Source of the DNA: Lachnospiraceae bacterium
GTDB lineage: Bacteria; Bacillota; Clostridia; Lachnospirales; Lachnospiraceae
Assembly: GCA_949383255.1 (NCBI GenBank)
Contig: CASJPF010000014.1
Location: forward strand, 1-64,000
Direction of reading: 5' to 3'
Length of the DNA stretch: 64,000 bases
Shown here: positions 9,210-17,488 of the stretch, piece by piece
How the letters are laid out: each line of letters starts with the position of its first letter
Numbering within the stretch: the first letter of the stretch is position 1
Made by a program: the position numbers and the translations under genes
Notes under the pieces: generated by a model
Told to the model about the DNA's origin: nothing
Databases searched by the model: none
Seen by the model: only the letters and a program-made list of their open reading frames with translations

Positions 9210-10112
9210 TTGAATACAAAAATTACAATAGCGGGTGTTACATTTAAAAATCCGGTGATGACGGCATCGGGAACATTTGGTTCGGGTATGGAATACGCAG
9301 AGTTTGTTGATTTAAACTGTCTGGGTGCAGTCGTGACAAAAGGCGTTGCAAATGTGCCGTGGGAGGGAAATCCAACGCCGCGTGTGCAGGAGACTTATGG
9401 GGGAATGCTCAATGCAATTGGACTGCAAAACCCAGGAATTGATGTGTTTATTGAGCGGGATATACCATTTTTAAAACAGTATGATACAAGGATTATAGTC
9501 AATATTTGTGGGCGGTCTGTGTCAGATTATGTGGAAGTTGTGGAGAAGTTGGCAGACCAGCCAGTCGATATGCTTGAGATCAATGTTTCCTGTCCAAATG
9601 TGAAACATGGCGGAATTGCCTTTGGGCAGGACCCAAAATGTCTTTTTGATATCACAAAGGAAATAAAAGAAAAGGCAAAACAGCCGATTATTATGAAATT
9701 GTCTCCTAATGTAACAGATATCACAGAGATGGCAAAGGCAGCAGAGGCTGCCGGAAGTGATGCAATCTCACTGATTAATACTATCACTGGAATGAAGATT
9801 GATATTCATAAAAGAACCTTTGCGCTGGCAAATAAGACAGGAGGGCTGTCTGGTCCTGCGATTAAACCGGTCGCAGTGCGCATGGTTTATCAGGCGGCAA
9901 ATGCTGTAAAGATACCTATTATAGGTATGGGGGGCATCGCATGTGCGGAGGATGCGATTGAATTTCTGTTGGCAGGTGCGACAGGTATTGCTGTCGGTGC
10001 TATGAATTTTGTTAATCCTTATATAACAGCCGAGGTGGTAAAAGGCATTGAGGAGTATATGCGTGAGTATGATATTAAGGAGCTGACGGATATAATTGGC
10101 TCTGTAAAATAA
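9210..10112 (+). CDS. pyrD: Dihydroorotate dehydrogenase B, catalytic subunit
   Basis: FMN enzyme that oxidises dihydroorotate to orotate and partners PyrK. Family features: NPVMTASGTFGSG near the start, NAIGLQNPGID (about 69-79), the active-site region EINVSCPNVKHGG (about 125-137) with the class 1 cysteine, and GMGGIACAEDAIEFLLAGA (about 242-260) for FMN phosphate. I chose the TTG at 9210 because GGAGGAG lies 7-13 bp upstream and the protein then begins directly with the conserved N-terminus, giving 300 residues; the frame is open back to 9144. A hairpin right after the stop overlaps the ribosome site of the next gene. Confidence 0.95.
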   Translation: MNTKITIAGVTFKNPVMTASGTFGSGMEYAEFVDLNCLGAVVTKGVANVPWEGNPTPRVQETYGGMLNAIGLQNPGIDVFIERDIPFLKQYDTRIIVNICGRSVSDYVEVVEKLADQPVDMLEINVSCPNVKHGGIAFGQDPKCLFDITKEIKEKAKQPIIMKLSPNVTDITEMAKAAEAAGSDAISLINTITGMKIDIHKRTFALANKTGGLSGPAIKPVAVRMVYQAANAVKIPIIGMGGIACAEDAIEFLLAGATGIAVGAMNFVNPYITAEVVKGIEEYMREYDIKELTDIIGSVK

Positions 10113-10127
10113 AAAGTCATAACAAGT

Positions 10128-10177
10128 CCTCCCACAGCATACATTTTACTAGAGCGTGTACGCTGTTGGGAGGTTTT
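10128..10177 (+). terminator. Terminator whose 3' arm is the next gene's Shine-Dalgarno
   Basis: CCTCCCACAGCATACA pairs with TGTACGCTGTTGGGAGG (one bulge and a G-U pair), followed by TTTTT. The last arm, GGGAGG (10168-10173), is also the only ribosome site for the ATG at 10181. Read-through RNA would hide that site in the stem, so the spore gene is insulated from pyrKD transcription at both the RNA-synthesis and translation levels. Confidence 0.8.
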
Positions 10178-10180
10178 TAC

Positions 10181-11749
10181 ATGGAATTAATGAAGAAAAA
10201 TATCCATACAGAGCGGATAAAGTCAAAGGCGTTGTTGCAGGTGCCATTGGAGACGGATATTAATGTCTCTGATGCAAAGCCAGATGTCGCGAAAGTGATT
10301 TATGACTGTGGAAAGATTAAGGTGGATGAGATTAAGACTGGCATGAATAAAATCTGGGTCAAAGGGCGCCTGTGTTATCAATTCCTGTATCAAACAGAAA
10401 GCGAGGACAGAGCACTTGCCGGAATGGAGGGAGATATTCCTTTTATGGAGGAAATCTATCTCGACAAACTGGAAGGACAGGACAGGGTGATTTGCAAGAC
10501 GAGTCTGGATGATATGCGAGTGCATATTATCAATTCAAGAAAACTTAGCATTCAGGCCGTGATATCCCTTGAGCCAAGAGTGGAGGAGAGCATTGCCGAG
10601 GAACTATGTGTAGAGCTTGATAATTCAGGGGGGGCGGATCTTGAAAAACTAGAATATCGCAAAAAGAGTTTAGACTTTCTGGAAACAATTGTCAAGAAGC
10701 GGGATTTGCTGCGTATTCACGAGGAGACACGACTGCCTGCTGGAATGCCAGATATTGGTGCTGCTCTGTGGAAAAATATACAGATTAGTAGCATTAGTTT
10801 TCGTCCAATGGATGAAAAGCTTGGAATTACAGGAGAGATAAGCCTGTTTATTGTGTATCGAGAGGATGCTTCTGGCAGAATTAACTGGTACGAGACAATG
10901 ATTCCGTTTAATGGTTCTGTGGAATGTCAAAATAGCAGAGAGGGCATGATTGTCGATGTGACCTATGAGACAGGGCATGAGGAAATTACAGTGAGGGAAG
11001 ATTCTGACGGAGAGTTTCGGCTGATTGGAATCGAGATGACTATCGAGTTGGAGATTAAACTCTATGAGAGGGAAAGCACCTCTATTGTGGCGGATGTGTA
11101 TGGTGTGAGCTGTGAGGTGCAGGCAGGAATTGACAGCAAACAGTTTCGCAGTCTCTGTACAGAGTTAAACACAGAGGAAAAGTTGACGCGCAGTATTAAA
11201 ATTGAGGATGCCGATCCAAAAATTTTGCAAGTGTGCCACAGTGATGCGCGCGTAAAGTTGGAGGAGACAGCTTTTCGGGAGGGAATGCTGCGACTTGCCG
11301 GAGAGATTGAATTGCAAGTGCTGTATGCTTCCAATGAGAGCGGCGCAGGGCTTTATCCAGTGCGGAGTATTGTGCCATTTGAGATTGCAAAAGAACTTCC
11401 AGGTGTGGATGAGCGGCAGATTGATCAGTATTCCTTGTCTGTTCAGATACCACAGCAGACGGTGAGTATCAAGGATAGTTCACAGCTTGAATGGCGAGGA
11501 ACTATGAGTATTGAATTGCGGCTATACAGCGCAAACAGCGAAGATATCTTGACAGACTTGAGTATTACACCACTAGACGCAGAAGTGCTTGAAAAACTGC
11601 CAGGATTTGCGATTTACTATGTCAAACCAGGCGATTCCTTATGGCAAATTGGCAAAAAGTACTATGTAAGCGTAGGTAGAATTAAGGAGATGAATAACTT
11701 GACAGAGGATGAGATTAAGGCAGGGGATAAACTTTTAATTGTAAAATAA
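10181..11749 (+). CDS. SPOCS/LysM spore coat morphogenetic protein, SipL-like
   Basis: Predicted forespore-encasing protein. The 522-residue product has repeated SPOCS (DUF3794-type) segments, for example SKALLQVPLETDINVSDAKPDVAKV near the N-terminus and a second VEETAFREGMLRLAGEIELQVLY segment about 370, and a C-terminal LysM domain (YYVKPGDSLWQIGKKYYVSVGRIKEMN, about 475-520). This layout matches SipL of Clostridioides difficile, which works with SpoIVA to anchor the coat, and is functionally like Bacillus SpoVID. It stands alone rather than in an operon, as expected for a sporulation-timed gene. The start is ATG 10181 after GGGAGG. Naming as SipL is by domain layout and length, not by alignment. 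Confidence 0.82.
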   Translation: MELMKKNIHTERIKSKALLQVPLETDINVSDAKPDVAKVIYDCGKIKVDEIKTGMNKIWVKGRLCYQFLYQTESEDRALAGMEGDIPFMEEIYLDKLEGQDRVICKTSLDDMRVHIINSRKLSIQAVISLEPRVEESIAEELCVELDNSGGADLEKLEYRKKSLDFLETIVKKRDLLRIHEETRLPAGMPDIGAALWKNIQISSISFRPMDEKLGITGEISLFIVYREDASGRINWYETMIPFNGSVECQNSREGMIVDVTYETGHEEITVREDSDGEFRLIGIEMTIELEIKLYERESTSIVADVYGVSCEVQAGIDSKQFRSLCTELNTEEKLTRSIKIEDADPKILQVCHSDARVKLEETAFREGMLRLAGEIELQVLYASNESGAGLYPVRSIVPFEIAKELPGVDERQIDQYSLSVQIPQQTVSIKDSSQLEWRGTMSIELRLYSANSEDILTDLSITPLDAEVLEKLPGFAIYYVKPGDSLWQIGKKYYVSVGRIKEMNNLTEDEIKAGDKLLIVK

Positions 11750-11766
11750 AAGATAAGTACAAAAAA

Positions 11767-11793
11767 GAGTAGGGAAAAGAATCTTCCCTACTC
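11767..11793. terminator. Bidirectional terminator between convergent genes
   Basis: GAGTAGGGAA pairs with TTCCCTACTC. On the minus strand the stem is followed by TTTTTT, so it ends the 12464-11802 gene well; on the plus strand the tail is GAATTATTTTATT. The stem equals the second hairpin of the family-3 repeats. Confidence 0.85.
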
Positions 11794-11801
11794 GAATTAT
11801 T

Positions 11802-12464
11802 TTATTGCGCTCTTGCCACAACTGTTCCGTCTTCTGTTGTGGTTACAGTGTCCTTTGCGGACTCTTTGTCTTCAGTCTTTGGCTCCATCAACTTATCAAA
11901 TTTCTCAAGAACAGCGTCATAAGTTTTCTTTGAAATCTCAGGAAGTTTTCCGCCCCATGTCTTCTCCGCTTTCTCATATCCTTTTAAGAATGCATCACGC
12001 ATCTTTTCAAGCTGTTTGGAATCATTGCCTGCAAGTGCTGTCGCAAATGATACAATGCGGTCGGAAGTCTGTTTTACACCCCAGTAACCATCCTCGGAGA
12101 TAGCTTCCTGCGCTTTTTTCTGTGTTGCTGCATCAACAGTGTAATTTCCTTTTGAAAGGAACTGCCAGATATTGTTTGCCTCACCAAAAGTATTTGTCTG
12201 TGTATTGAGCATACTATGTACTAAATCTGTCAACTGGTTCTGGCGTTTTTCCTGATCTGCCTTAAGCTGGGCTACGATAGACTTTCTGTCCTCGTCTGAT
12301 AGTTTTCTTTTGTCATAGACAGCAGCCGGTTTCTCTTTTTCTTCTGTACCTGCAACGGCTTCATTCTTTGTAGAGTCAACCTTTGAAGAAGTATTTTCTT
12401 TTTTTTCTGCCTCAATAGCATACAAATCTGCTGTATTGTTATTTCCAATTCCTGATAAACTCAT
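11802..12464 (-). CDS. Conserved hypothetical protein, helical, function unknown
   Basis: 220 residues, no signal peptide or membrane segment. The N-terminal third is low-complexity and charged (Lys, Glu, Ser, Thr); the C-terminal half has a conserved-looking block with GYWGVKQTSDRIVSFATALA, a KLEKMRD-like helix and TWGGKLPEISKKTYDAVL. I recall similar blocks in DUF5610-type proteins, but this is an impression. I start it at 12464, where GGAAGGGAAGGG lies upstream; a longer frame reaching 12689 would run through a structured leader. A TGCTATAAT extended -10 sits about 215 bp upstream on the same strand. Confidence 0.7.
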   Translation of the reverse strand: MSLSGIGNNNTADLYAIEAEKKENTSSKVDSTKNEAVAGTEEKEKPAAVYDKRKLSDEDRKSIVAQLKADQEKRQNQLTDLVHSMLNTQTNTFGEANNIWQFLSKGNYTVDAATQKKAQEAISEDGYWGVKQTSDRIVSFATALAGNDSKQLEKMRDAFLKGYEKAEKTWGGKLPEISKKTYDAVLEKFDKLMEPKTEDKESAKDTVTTTEDGTVVARAQ

Positions 12465-12690
12465 ATGGTATCCCTTCCCTTCCCAATTAATAAATAATTT
12501 TGCGATCAGTACGCCAAGTGGCTGCATAGCAGACATTTGGCGAATGCTGCTAAGGTCACAGGTTTTGTGGATTGTTACAAAACTGTGATGCCCTCCATGG
12601 CTTTCACCAGCTATTATGCACACGGACACGCCTACTTGATTTTGACGTAGACATACTGGTTTTATGTTTATATCGGCATTATAGCACAAA
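12465..12690 (-). promoter_or_regulatory. Long structured leader of the 220-residue hypothetical protein
   Basis: On the minus strand a TGCTATAAT extended -10 (12678-12686) is followed by about 215 nt without a gene. The RNA would contain a strong stem CACAGTTTTGT/ACAAAACCTGTG (about 12557-12590), a GGTGAAAGCC GNRA-type hairpin, and a GCCAAATGTC/GCCACTTGGC region close to the start codon. The look is of a riboswitch-type leader, but it does not match the c-di-GMP-I or cobalamin consensus well enough to name. Plus-strand bases 12690-12897 hold nothing I recognise beyond AT-rich sequence. Confidence 0.4.
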
Positions 12691-12897
12691 AACTTAACTG
12701 TGAATAGACTTAATTCACTAAATTTTGGAAATGTATGAGGATAGGAAGAAAATAAATAGAAACTGTAATAAATATTCCTGTTTTTTGTAAAATTTACACA
12801 AATTTCTATTGTATATCATAGGATATTGTGATATAAATATAGCTATAAAGAAAGACATTCTTACTTTCTTTTAAGAGTTTTTGTAGGGGGAATTGCT

Positions 12898-13095
12898 ATG
12901 GATTTTGTCAGCGAAAAAGGTGCGGTTCGGATGGTGAGCACCTATGTTGAACATGAGGTGCCGGAGCATCGAAGAGTTACGGAAAAAGAACTCAATGCAG
13001 GGGGAATTGCTCCAGAGGCAAGGGCAGCTTTTAACAGAAAGCCATACTATGGTTCATCAGCAGTTAATTTTAAAAATCGTCCGGTGCTTAGATAA
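12898..13095 (+). CDS. Small hypothetical protein (65 residues)
   Basis: A short basic/acidic protein with no signal or membrane segment. It is supported as a real gene by AGGGGGAATTGCT just before the ATG at 12898, by an independent terminator starting 4 bp after the stop, and by balanced amino-acid use. The C-terminus is Arg/Asn/Tyr-rich (NRKPYYGSSAVNFKNRPVLR). I do not recognise a family. Neighbours are also unassigned, so context gives no role. Confidence 0.6.
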   Translation: MDFVSEKGAVRMVSTYVEHEVPEHRRVTEKELNAGGIAPEARAAFNRKPYYGSSAVNFKNRPVLR

Positions 13096-13098
13096 GCG

Positions 13099-13143
13099 GC
13101 CGCCTGGATCTGTGGAATAGATTCAGGCGGCGCTTTAAATTTT
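13099..13143 (+). terminator. Intrinsic terminator
   Basis: GCCGCCTG (13099-13106) pairs with CAGGCGGC (13124-13131), followed by GCTTTAAATTTT. Confidence 0.8.
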
Positions 13144-13250
13144 AAAAAGTTCTGTGGAAAGTCTTGTTGTAATATGTTATAATGACGACAGATATAGGAA
13201 ATGCAAATCTACTTGCGTTTTCTCGTGCCGACCACATGCTGTAAAGCAGC

Positions 13251-13275
13251 TAAGGAACTGTTCAGAAATTCCTTA
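13251..13275 (+). repeat. Minimal family-1 repeat remnant
   Basis: TAAGGAACTGTTCAG joined to AAATTCCTTA: only the two tips of the family-1 palindrome remain, forming a small hairpin. It lies inside a larger possible stem, GCTGTAA (13242) with TTACAGC (about 13296), upstream of the 13344 gene. Confidence 0.5.
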
Positions 13276-13343
13276 TGCGGTCGAGTGCATGATTACAGCA
13301 ACGATAAGGATCTACCCAAAAGATGTGGGAAAGGAGAAAAAGA

Positions 13344-14516
13344 ATGAAAGGCAAAACAAGATATCATAAAGGATTGGCAGCTTTGCTGGCACTGACATTG
13401 TCATTTCCTATCGTGCCAGAAATTCGGACAAAGGCAGCGGAAGAATCAGAGACCGAGTACACTACATTGGAAGAACTAGAAACGTTGGAGTCAGAAGACC
13501 CCACATGGGAAGCACTGGAAGATTTGGATCCAGATGACCTGATAGAAGAGCCAATGGAGTTGGAGACAGAACCGGAGACGGAAGAAATTACAGAGCAGCA
13601 GACAATACCTGGTACTTGGACTCATCTTGGTGATGGATGGCATTATCTTGATGGGACAGACATCAGAGTATATATGGACGGTGATATTATCCGACTTTGC
13701 GGTACAGGAGACTTTCCAGATGTGGATTACTGGAAATTGTATGAGCGGCCGTGGCACAGCTCGTCAGCACAACATCTAATTATTGACAGTTCCATTGCGT
13801 CTATTGGGGCATATGCATTTTATAAGTGCCCAAATATCAAGTATATTACGATTGCGACCAGTACTTTTATCAACAACAAAAATGCTTTTGAGGGAATCAA
13901 TATCAGTCCTGTTTTTAGAATTGTTGACGAGAAGGTACAGACGCGGATGTACGGAACAATACCTTATACCAGTCTGGACAGTATTCAGGCGTTTGCACAG
14001 TCCAATGCAATGGGGGCTTGTTATATCTTAGATGATAATAAGAAGGCAACTGCTTTTCAGGAGAGCACCAATCCGACAATTGGTAATGTGTATTCAGCGA
14101 AAAATACGAAAGCACCATGGAACAAGCTTTCAAAAAATGCAAATGGGCGAAAGGCAACTCCAATCTGCAAGCTGTCGCCTTTGACACCAGACCCGACGCT
14201 GAAGGTATCAGCACAGAGACTGTATCCGGGCACGGCTTGTTATGAGGTATATGCTGCATTTATAGAGGATTATACCTTTGCAACGACCTTCAATATCATG
14301 GTGGAGAAAGAGGAGCAACCTGTAAAAGAGACAGCCAGTGAACTGGATTATATCCTTACAATTCCGAAGGCGTACCGCCGTGCGGACAGGAGCTTCCGGC
14401 TGTTAGCAATCGGCGATGGTGAGGTTTACATTTATGATGACCTTGACTCATATGATGATAGGATGACTTTCCGTACCAAAAAACCGACGACAGCATATGC
14501 ATTGGTCTATAAGTAA
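13344..14516 (+). CDS. Secreted leucine-rich-repeat-like (BspA-type) protein
   Basis: 390 residues. A Sec signal peptide is clear: basic MKGKTRYHKG then a hydrophobic LAALLALTLSF stretch and a likely cut near TKAAEES. An acidic Glu/Thr-rich linker (about 32-95) follows. The middle, with IIDSSIASIGAYAFYKCPN and an IKYITIATSTF strand, matches one BspA-type LRR unit found in bacterial surface proteins. The rest is beta-rich without a recognised domain and there is no sortase motif. The ATG at 13344 follows GGGAAAGGAG. hprK begins 20 bp later, so read-through is likely. Role unknown; surface adhesion is only a guess from the family. Confidence 0.72.
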   Translation: MKGKTRYHKGLAALLALTLSFPIVPEIRTKAAEESETEYTTLEELETLESEDPTWEALEDLDPDDLIEEPMELETEPETEEITEQQTIPGTWTHLGDGWHYLDGTDIRVYMDGDIIRLCGTGDFPDVDYWKLYERPWHSSSAQHLIIDSSIASIGAYAFYKCPNIKYITIATSTFINNKNAFEGINISPVFRIVDEKVQTRMYGTIPYTSLDSIQAFAQSNAMGACYILDDNKKATAFQESTNPTIGNVYSAKNTKAPWNKLSKNANGRKATPICKLSPLTPDPTLKVSAQRLYPGTACYEVYAAFIEDYTFATTFNIMVEKEEQPVKETASELDYILTIPKAYRRADRSFRLLAIGDGEVYIYDDLDSYDDRMTFRTKKPTTAYALVYK

Positions 14517-14536
14517 AGAAACGAGGGAAAATAAAA

Positions 14537-15478
14537 ATGGCAAGTGTAAGCATTGAACAGTTAATTGAAAAGCTCAAACTTATCAATCTGACACCGCAGA
14601 TTGATGTGGCAAGTGTGAAGATTCATCAGCCGGATATCAACCGACCAGCGCTGCAGTTGGCAGGATATTTTGAGCATTTCGAGGAGACCAGACCACAAAT
14701 TATCGGTTTTGTAGAGTATTCTTATATGAAGAATCTTTCTGACGAGAAGAAAAAGGAGGTTTATCCGAGAGTTATATCCGAGAAGACGCCCTGCATTATT
14801 TTCTGCCGTAATTTGCAGCCAGATGAGATTTTTATGAAGGCAGCATTGGAGCATAATGTTCCGATTTTGGTTACAGGGAAACCGACATCTGCATTTATGG
14901 CAGAGATTATACGATGGCTGAATGTCAAGCTTGCACCGTGCATTTCTGTGCATGGTGTGCTGGTGGATGTATATGGAGAAGGCGTGCTGATTACAGGGGA
15001 GAGCGGTATTGGAAAGAGTGAGGCAGCGCTAGAATTGATTAAACGTGGTCATCGTCTAGTTTCGGATGATGTTGTGGAGATTAGAAAAGTAAGCGACGAT
15101 ACGTTGATAGGTTCTGCACCGGATATTACACGGCACTTTATTGAACTGCGCGGTATTGGTATTATTGATGTAAAGACACTATACGGTGTACAGAGCGTAA
15201 TGGATACTACAAATATCAATCTGGTTATCCGCCTGGAAGACTGGGATAAAGAAAAGAAATATGACCGCCTAGGACTGGAGGAGAATTTTACAGAGTATCT
15301 GGGCAATAAAGTAGTCTGTCATAATATACCAATTCGACCAGGCAGAAATCTTGCAATTATCTGTGAGTCCGCAGCAGTCAATTATCGTCAGAAAAAGATG
15401 GGTTATAATGCCGCACAGGAGTTGTATCAGCGTGTACAAAATTCTCTAGCAAAGCCGCGTGATGATGAGGAAGAATAA
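14537..15478 (+). CDS. hprK: HPr kinase/phosphorylase
   Basis: Phosphorylates HPr (PtsH) on Ser46 and removes the phosphate, setting carbon catabolite control through CcpA. The 313-residue protein has the Walker A GESGIGKSEAAL (about 153-164), the second conserved block HRLVSDDVVEI and the HprK signature ELRGIGIIDVKTLYG (about 202-216). The ATG at 14537 follows GAGGGAAAA. The cre site upstream of ackA in this window is a plausible downstream target. It leads a cluster with a glucokinase, a logical pairing for sugar-status sensing. Confidence 0.97.
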   Translation: MASVSIEQLIEKLKLINLTPQIDVASVKIHQPDINRPALQLAGYFEHFEETRPQIIGFVEYSYMKNLSDEKKKEVYPRVISEKTPCIIFCRNLQPDEIFMKAALEHNVPILVTGKPTSAFMAEIIRWLNVKLAPCISVHGVLVDVYGEGVLITGESGIGKSEAALELIKRGHRLVSDDVVEIRKVSDDTLIGSAPDITRHFIELRGIGIIDVKTLYGVQSVMDTTNINLVIRLEDWDKEKKYDRLGLEENFTEYLGNKVVCHNIPIRPGRNLAIICESAAVNYRQKKMGYNAAQELYQRVQNSLAKPRDDEEE

Positions 15479-15506
15479 AATTTATGAAAAGTACAAGGAG
15501 AATGCT

Positions 15507-16454
15507 ATGAGTAAATATTGTTTTGGAGTAGATTTAGGTGGAACTACAGTGAAAATCGGTCTTTTTGATACGCAGGGAACCGTGGTGGAAAAATGGGAGA
15601 TTTCAACGCGGAAAGAGAACAATGGAAGTCATATTTTGCCGGATATCGCAAAGGCGATACTAGACAAAATTGCACAGAAGCAAATCGCAAGGGAAGAGGT
15701 AATCGGTGTTGGAATTGGTGTTCCTGGACCAGTAGATGAGCAGGGGATTGTACATATGGCGGTCAATCTTGGCTGGGGTGTTATCAATATCAATGAGGTT
15801 CTTGGCAATCTGTTGCAAATACCTGTCAAAGCAGGAAATGACGCGAATGTGGCGGCACTTGGAGAGATGTGGTGCGGCGGCGGAAAGGGCTGTAGTGACA
15901 TGGTGCTTGCAACGCTGGGCACTGGCGTTGGCGGCGGCATTATTGTCAATGGGAAGATGGTGACAGGCGCGACCGGTTCTGGCGGAGAGATTGGACATAT
16001 CCATATTGTAGACGGAGAGCCTGATGTATGTGGCTGCGGCAATCACGGTTGTCTGGAACAGTATGCTTCCGCGACAGGCGTTGTGCGTCTGGCAAACAGA
16101 GCACTTGAAAATTCTGAACAGGAAAGTGTATTGCGTGCGGCTAAGGCAAACGGAAGACTGAGTGCAAAGACGGTTTTTGACGCTGTGAAGGAAGGCGATA
16201 GTCTTGCATGTGAAGTGGCGGAACAATTTGGCGCATATCTTGGAAAGGGACTTGCAATGATTGCCTGCGTTGTTAATCCAGAAGCAATTGTGCTTGGCGG
16301 CGGCGTCTCAAAAGCAGGAGAGATCCTATGCCAGTATGTTTCAAAATATTATAAAACATATGTTTTCCATGGGTGTAAGGAAGCGCAGTTTCGTTTGGCA
16401 ACGCTTGGAAATGATGCCGGAATTTATGGTGCGGCGAAGCTGGTATTGGAATAA
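15507..16454 (+). CDS. glcK: ROK-family glucokinase
   Basis: Phosphorylates glucose with ATP in the cytoplasm. The 315-residue protein opens with FGVDLGGTTVKIGLFD (ATP phosphate site), has the substrate loop GNDANVAALGEMW (about 108-120), the GTGVGGGIIVNG motif, and the ROK zinc/signature CGCGNHGCLEQYASATG (about 176-192). The start at 15507 follows AAGGAG; the frame is open back to 15459 inside hprK but without a ribosome site. It lies 28 bp behind hprK. Substrate is assigned by family; other hexoses are possible. Confidence 0.93.
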   Translation: MSKYCFGVDLGGTTVKIGLFDTQGTVVEKWEISTRKENNGSHILPDIAKAILDKIAQKQIAREEVIGVGIGVPGPVDEQGIVHMAVNLGWGVININEVLGNLLQIPVKAGNDANVAALGEMWCGGGKGCSDMVLATLGTGVGGGIIVNGKMVTGATGSGGEIGHIHIVDGEPDVCGCGNHGCLEQYASATGVVRLANRALENSEQESVLRAAKANGRLSAKTVFDAVKEGDSLACEVAEQFGAYLGKGLAMIACVVNPEAIVLGGGVSKAGEILCQYVSKYYKTYVFHGCKEAQFRLATLGNDAGIYGAAKLVLE

Positions 16455-16523
16455 ATGAGAAAAAAAGTATTACAATAAAAAATGTAAAATAGAACGATAT
16501 TATATTAAAAGAGGTTTCAGCAA

Positions 16524-17474
16524 TTGAAAATGGAGTTTGATCAGGAAGCAAAACAAAGACTCTACCAAAGACTGTCCGAAATCTTAGATTCGGAGCAAAT
16601 ACTGTTCAATGAGGAAATGTCAGCTCATACCACCTTTCGCGCGGGTGGTAAGGCTGACATATTTGTGGAGATTGATACTTCCGCACAGCTTGGCAGCGTG
16701 CTTGCGGCGTTGCGGGCGGAGGGGCTTTCTCGTCTGAACGAGGATTTTTATCTGTTGGGAAATGGCAGCAATGTGCTAGTCAGTGATGAGGGCATACGGG
16801 GTGTAGTGCTACATTTGTCAAAAGCATTTTCCAATATCACGGTGCAGAATAAAACGCTAGTCTGCGAGGCGGGGGCGACACTTGCGCAAGTTGCCCATAA
16901 AGCATGTGAGTACGCGCTGACAGGGTTTGAGTTTGCTGCTGGGATTCCTGGAAGTATTGGCGGCGCTATTGTAATGAATGCAGGGGCATACGGTGGAGAG
17001 ATGCGGCAGGTTGTAGAGCGAGTTCGGCTAATGACGTTTGATGGTACGCTGATTGAGAAAAGCGGAGCGGAAATGAACTTTGCGTACAGACATAGTTTGG
17101 TGAAAGAGCAACCGCTGATCGTTTTGGAAGTGACGCTTTCACTTGCACATGGAAATCAGGAAGAAATACAGGCAAAAATGGAAGACTTGGCAAGTAGGCG
17201 GCGGGAAAAGCAGCCGCTAGAATATCCGAGTGCAGGTTCCACATTTAAACGGCCGGATGGGTATTATGCGGGAAAATTGATTGAGGAGGCGGGGTTGCGC
17301 GGCTTCTCAGTGGGTGGTGCGCAGGTTTCTGAGAAACATTGTGGTTTTGTGATTAACAGGAACAACGCCACCGCTGCAGACATTCAGGCGTTGATTATGG
17401 AGGTGCAGAGGCGCGTATATGCATCTGCAAAGGTTGCGATAGAGCCGGAAGTGATCTTGCTGGGATTTGATTAG
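16524..17474 (+). CDS. murB: UDP-N-acetylmuramate dehydrogenase (MurB)
   Basis: FAD enzyme that reduces UDP-GlcNAc-enolpyruvate to UDP-MurNAc in peptidoglycan synthesis. The 316-residue product has NTTFRAGG-like TTFRAGGKAD (about 35), LGNGSNVLVSDEGIRG (about 78-93), the flavin loop GIPGSIGGAIVMNAGAYGGE, and the catalytic-serine region PSAGSTFKRPDGYYAGKLIE (about 239-258). TTG 16524 is chosen because GAGG lies 9 bp upstream; the ATG at 16530 would be 15 bp away. It sits between glcK and rapZ in one likely operon. Confidence 0.95.
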   Translation: MKMEFDQEAKQRLYQRLSEILDSEQILFNEEMSAHTTFRAGGKADIFVEIDTSAQLGSVLAALRAEGLSRLNEDFYLLGNGSNVLVSDEGIRGVVLHLSKAFSNITVQNKTLVCEAGATLAQVAHKACEYALTGFEFAAGIPGSIGGAIVMNAGAYGGEMRQVVERVRLMTFDGTLIEKSGAEMNFAYRHSLVKEQPLIVLEVTLSLAHGNQEEIQAKMEDLASRRREKQPLEYPSAGSTFKRPDGYYAGKLIEEAGLRGFSVGGAQVSEKHCGFVINRNNATAADIQALIMEVQRRVYASAKVAIEPEVILLGFD

Positions 17475-17488
17475 AAAGGGCTGATAGG

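Noticed and set aside
12465-12689. N-terminal extension of the 220-residue hypothetical protein
   Set aside because: The longer frame translates a structured leader into unlikely sequence; the ATG at 12464 has a strong ribosome site.
12465-12690. Cobalamin or c-di-GMP-I riboswitch
   Set aside because: GGTGAAAGCC and a GCC...TTGGC stem give a passing likeness, but the conserved B12 box and the GEMM core are missing.
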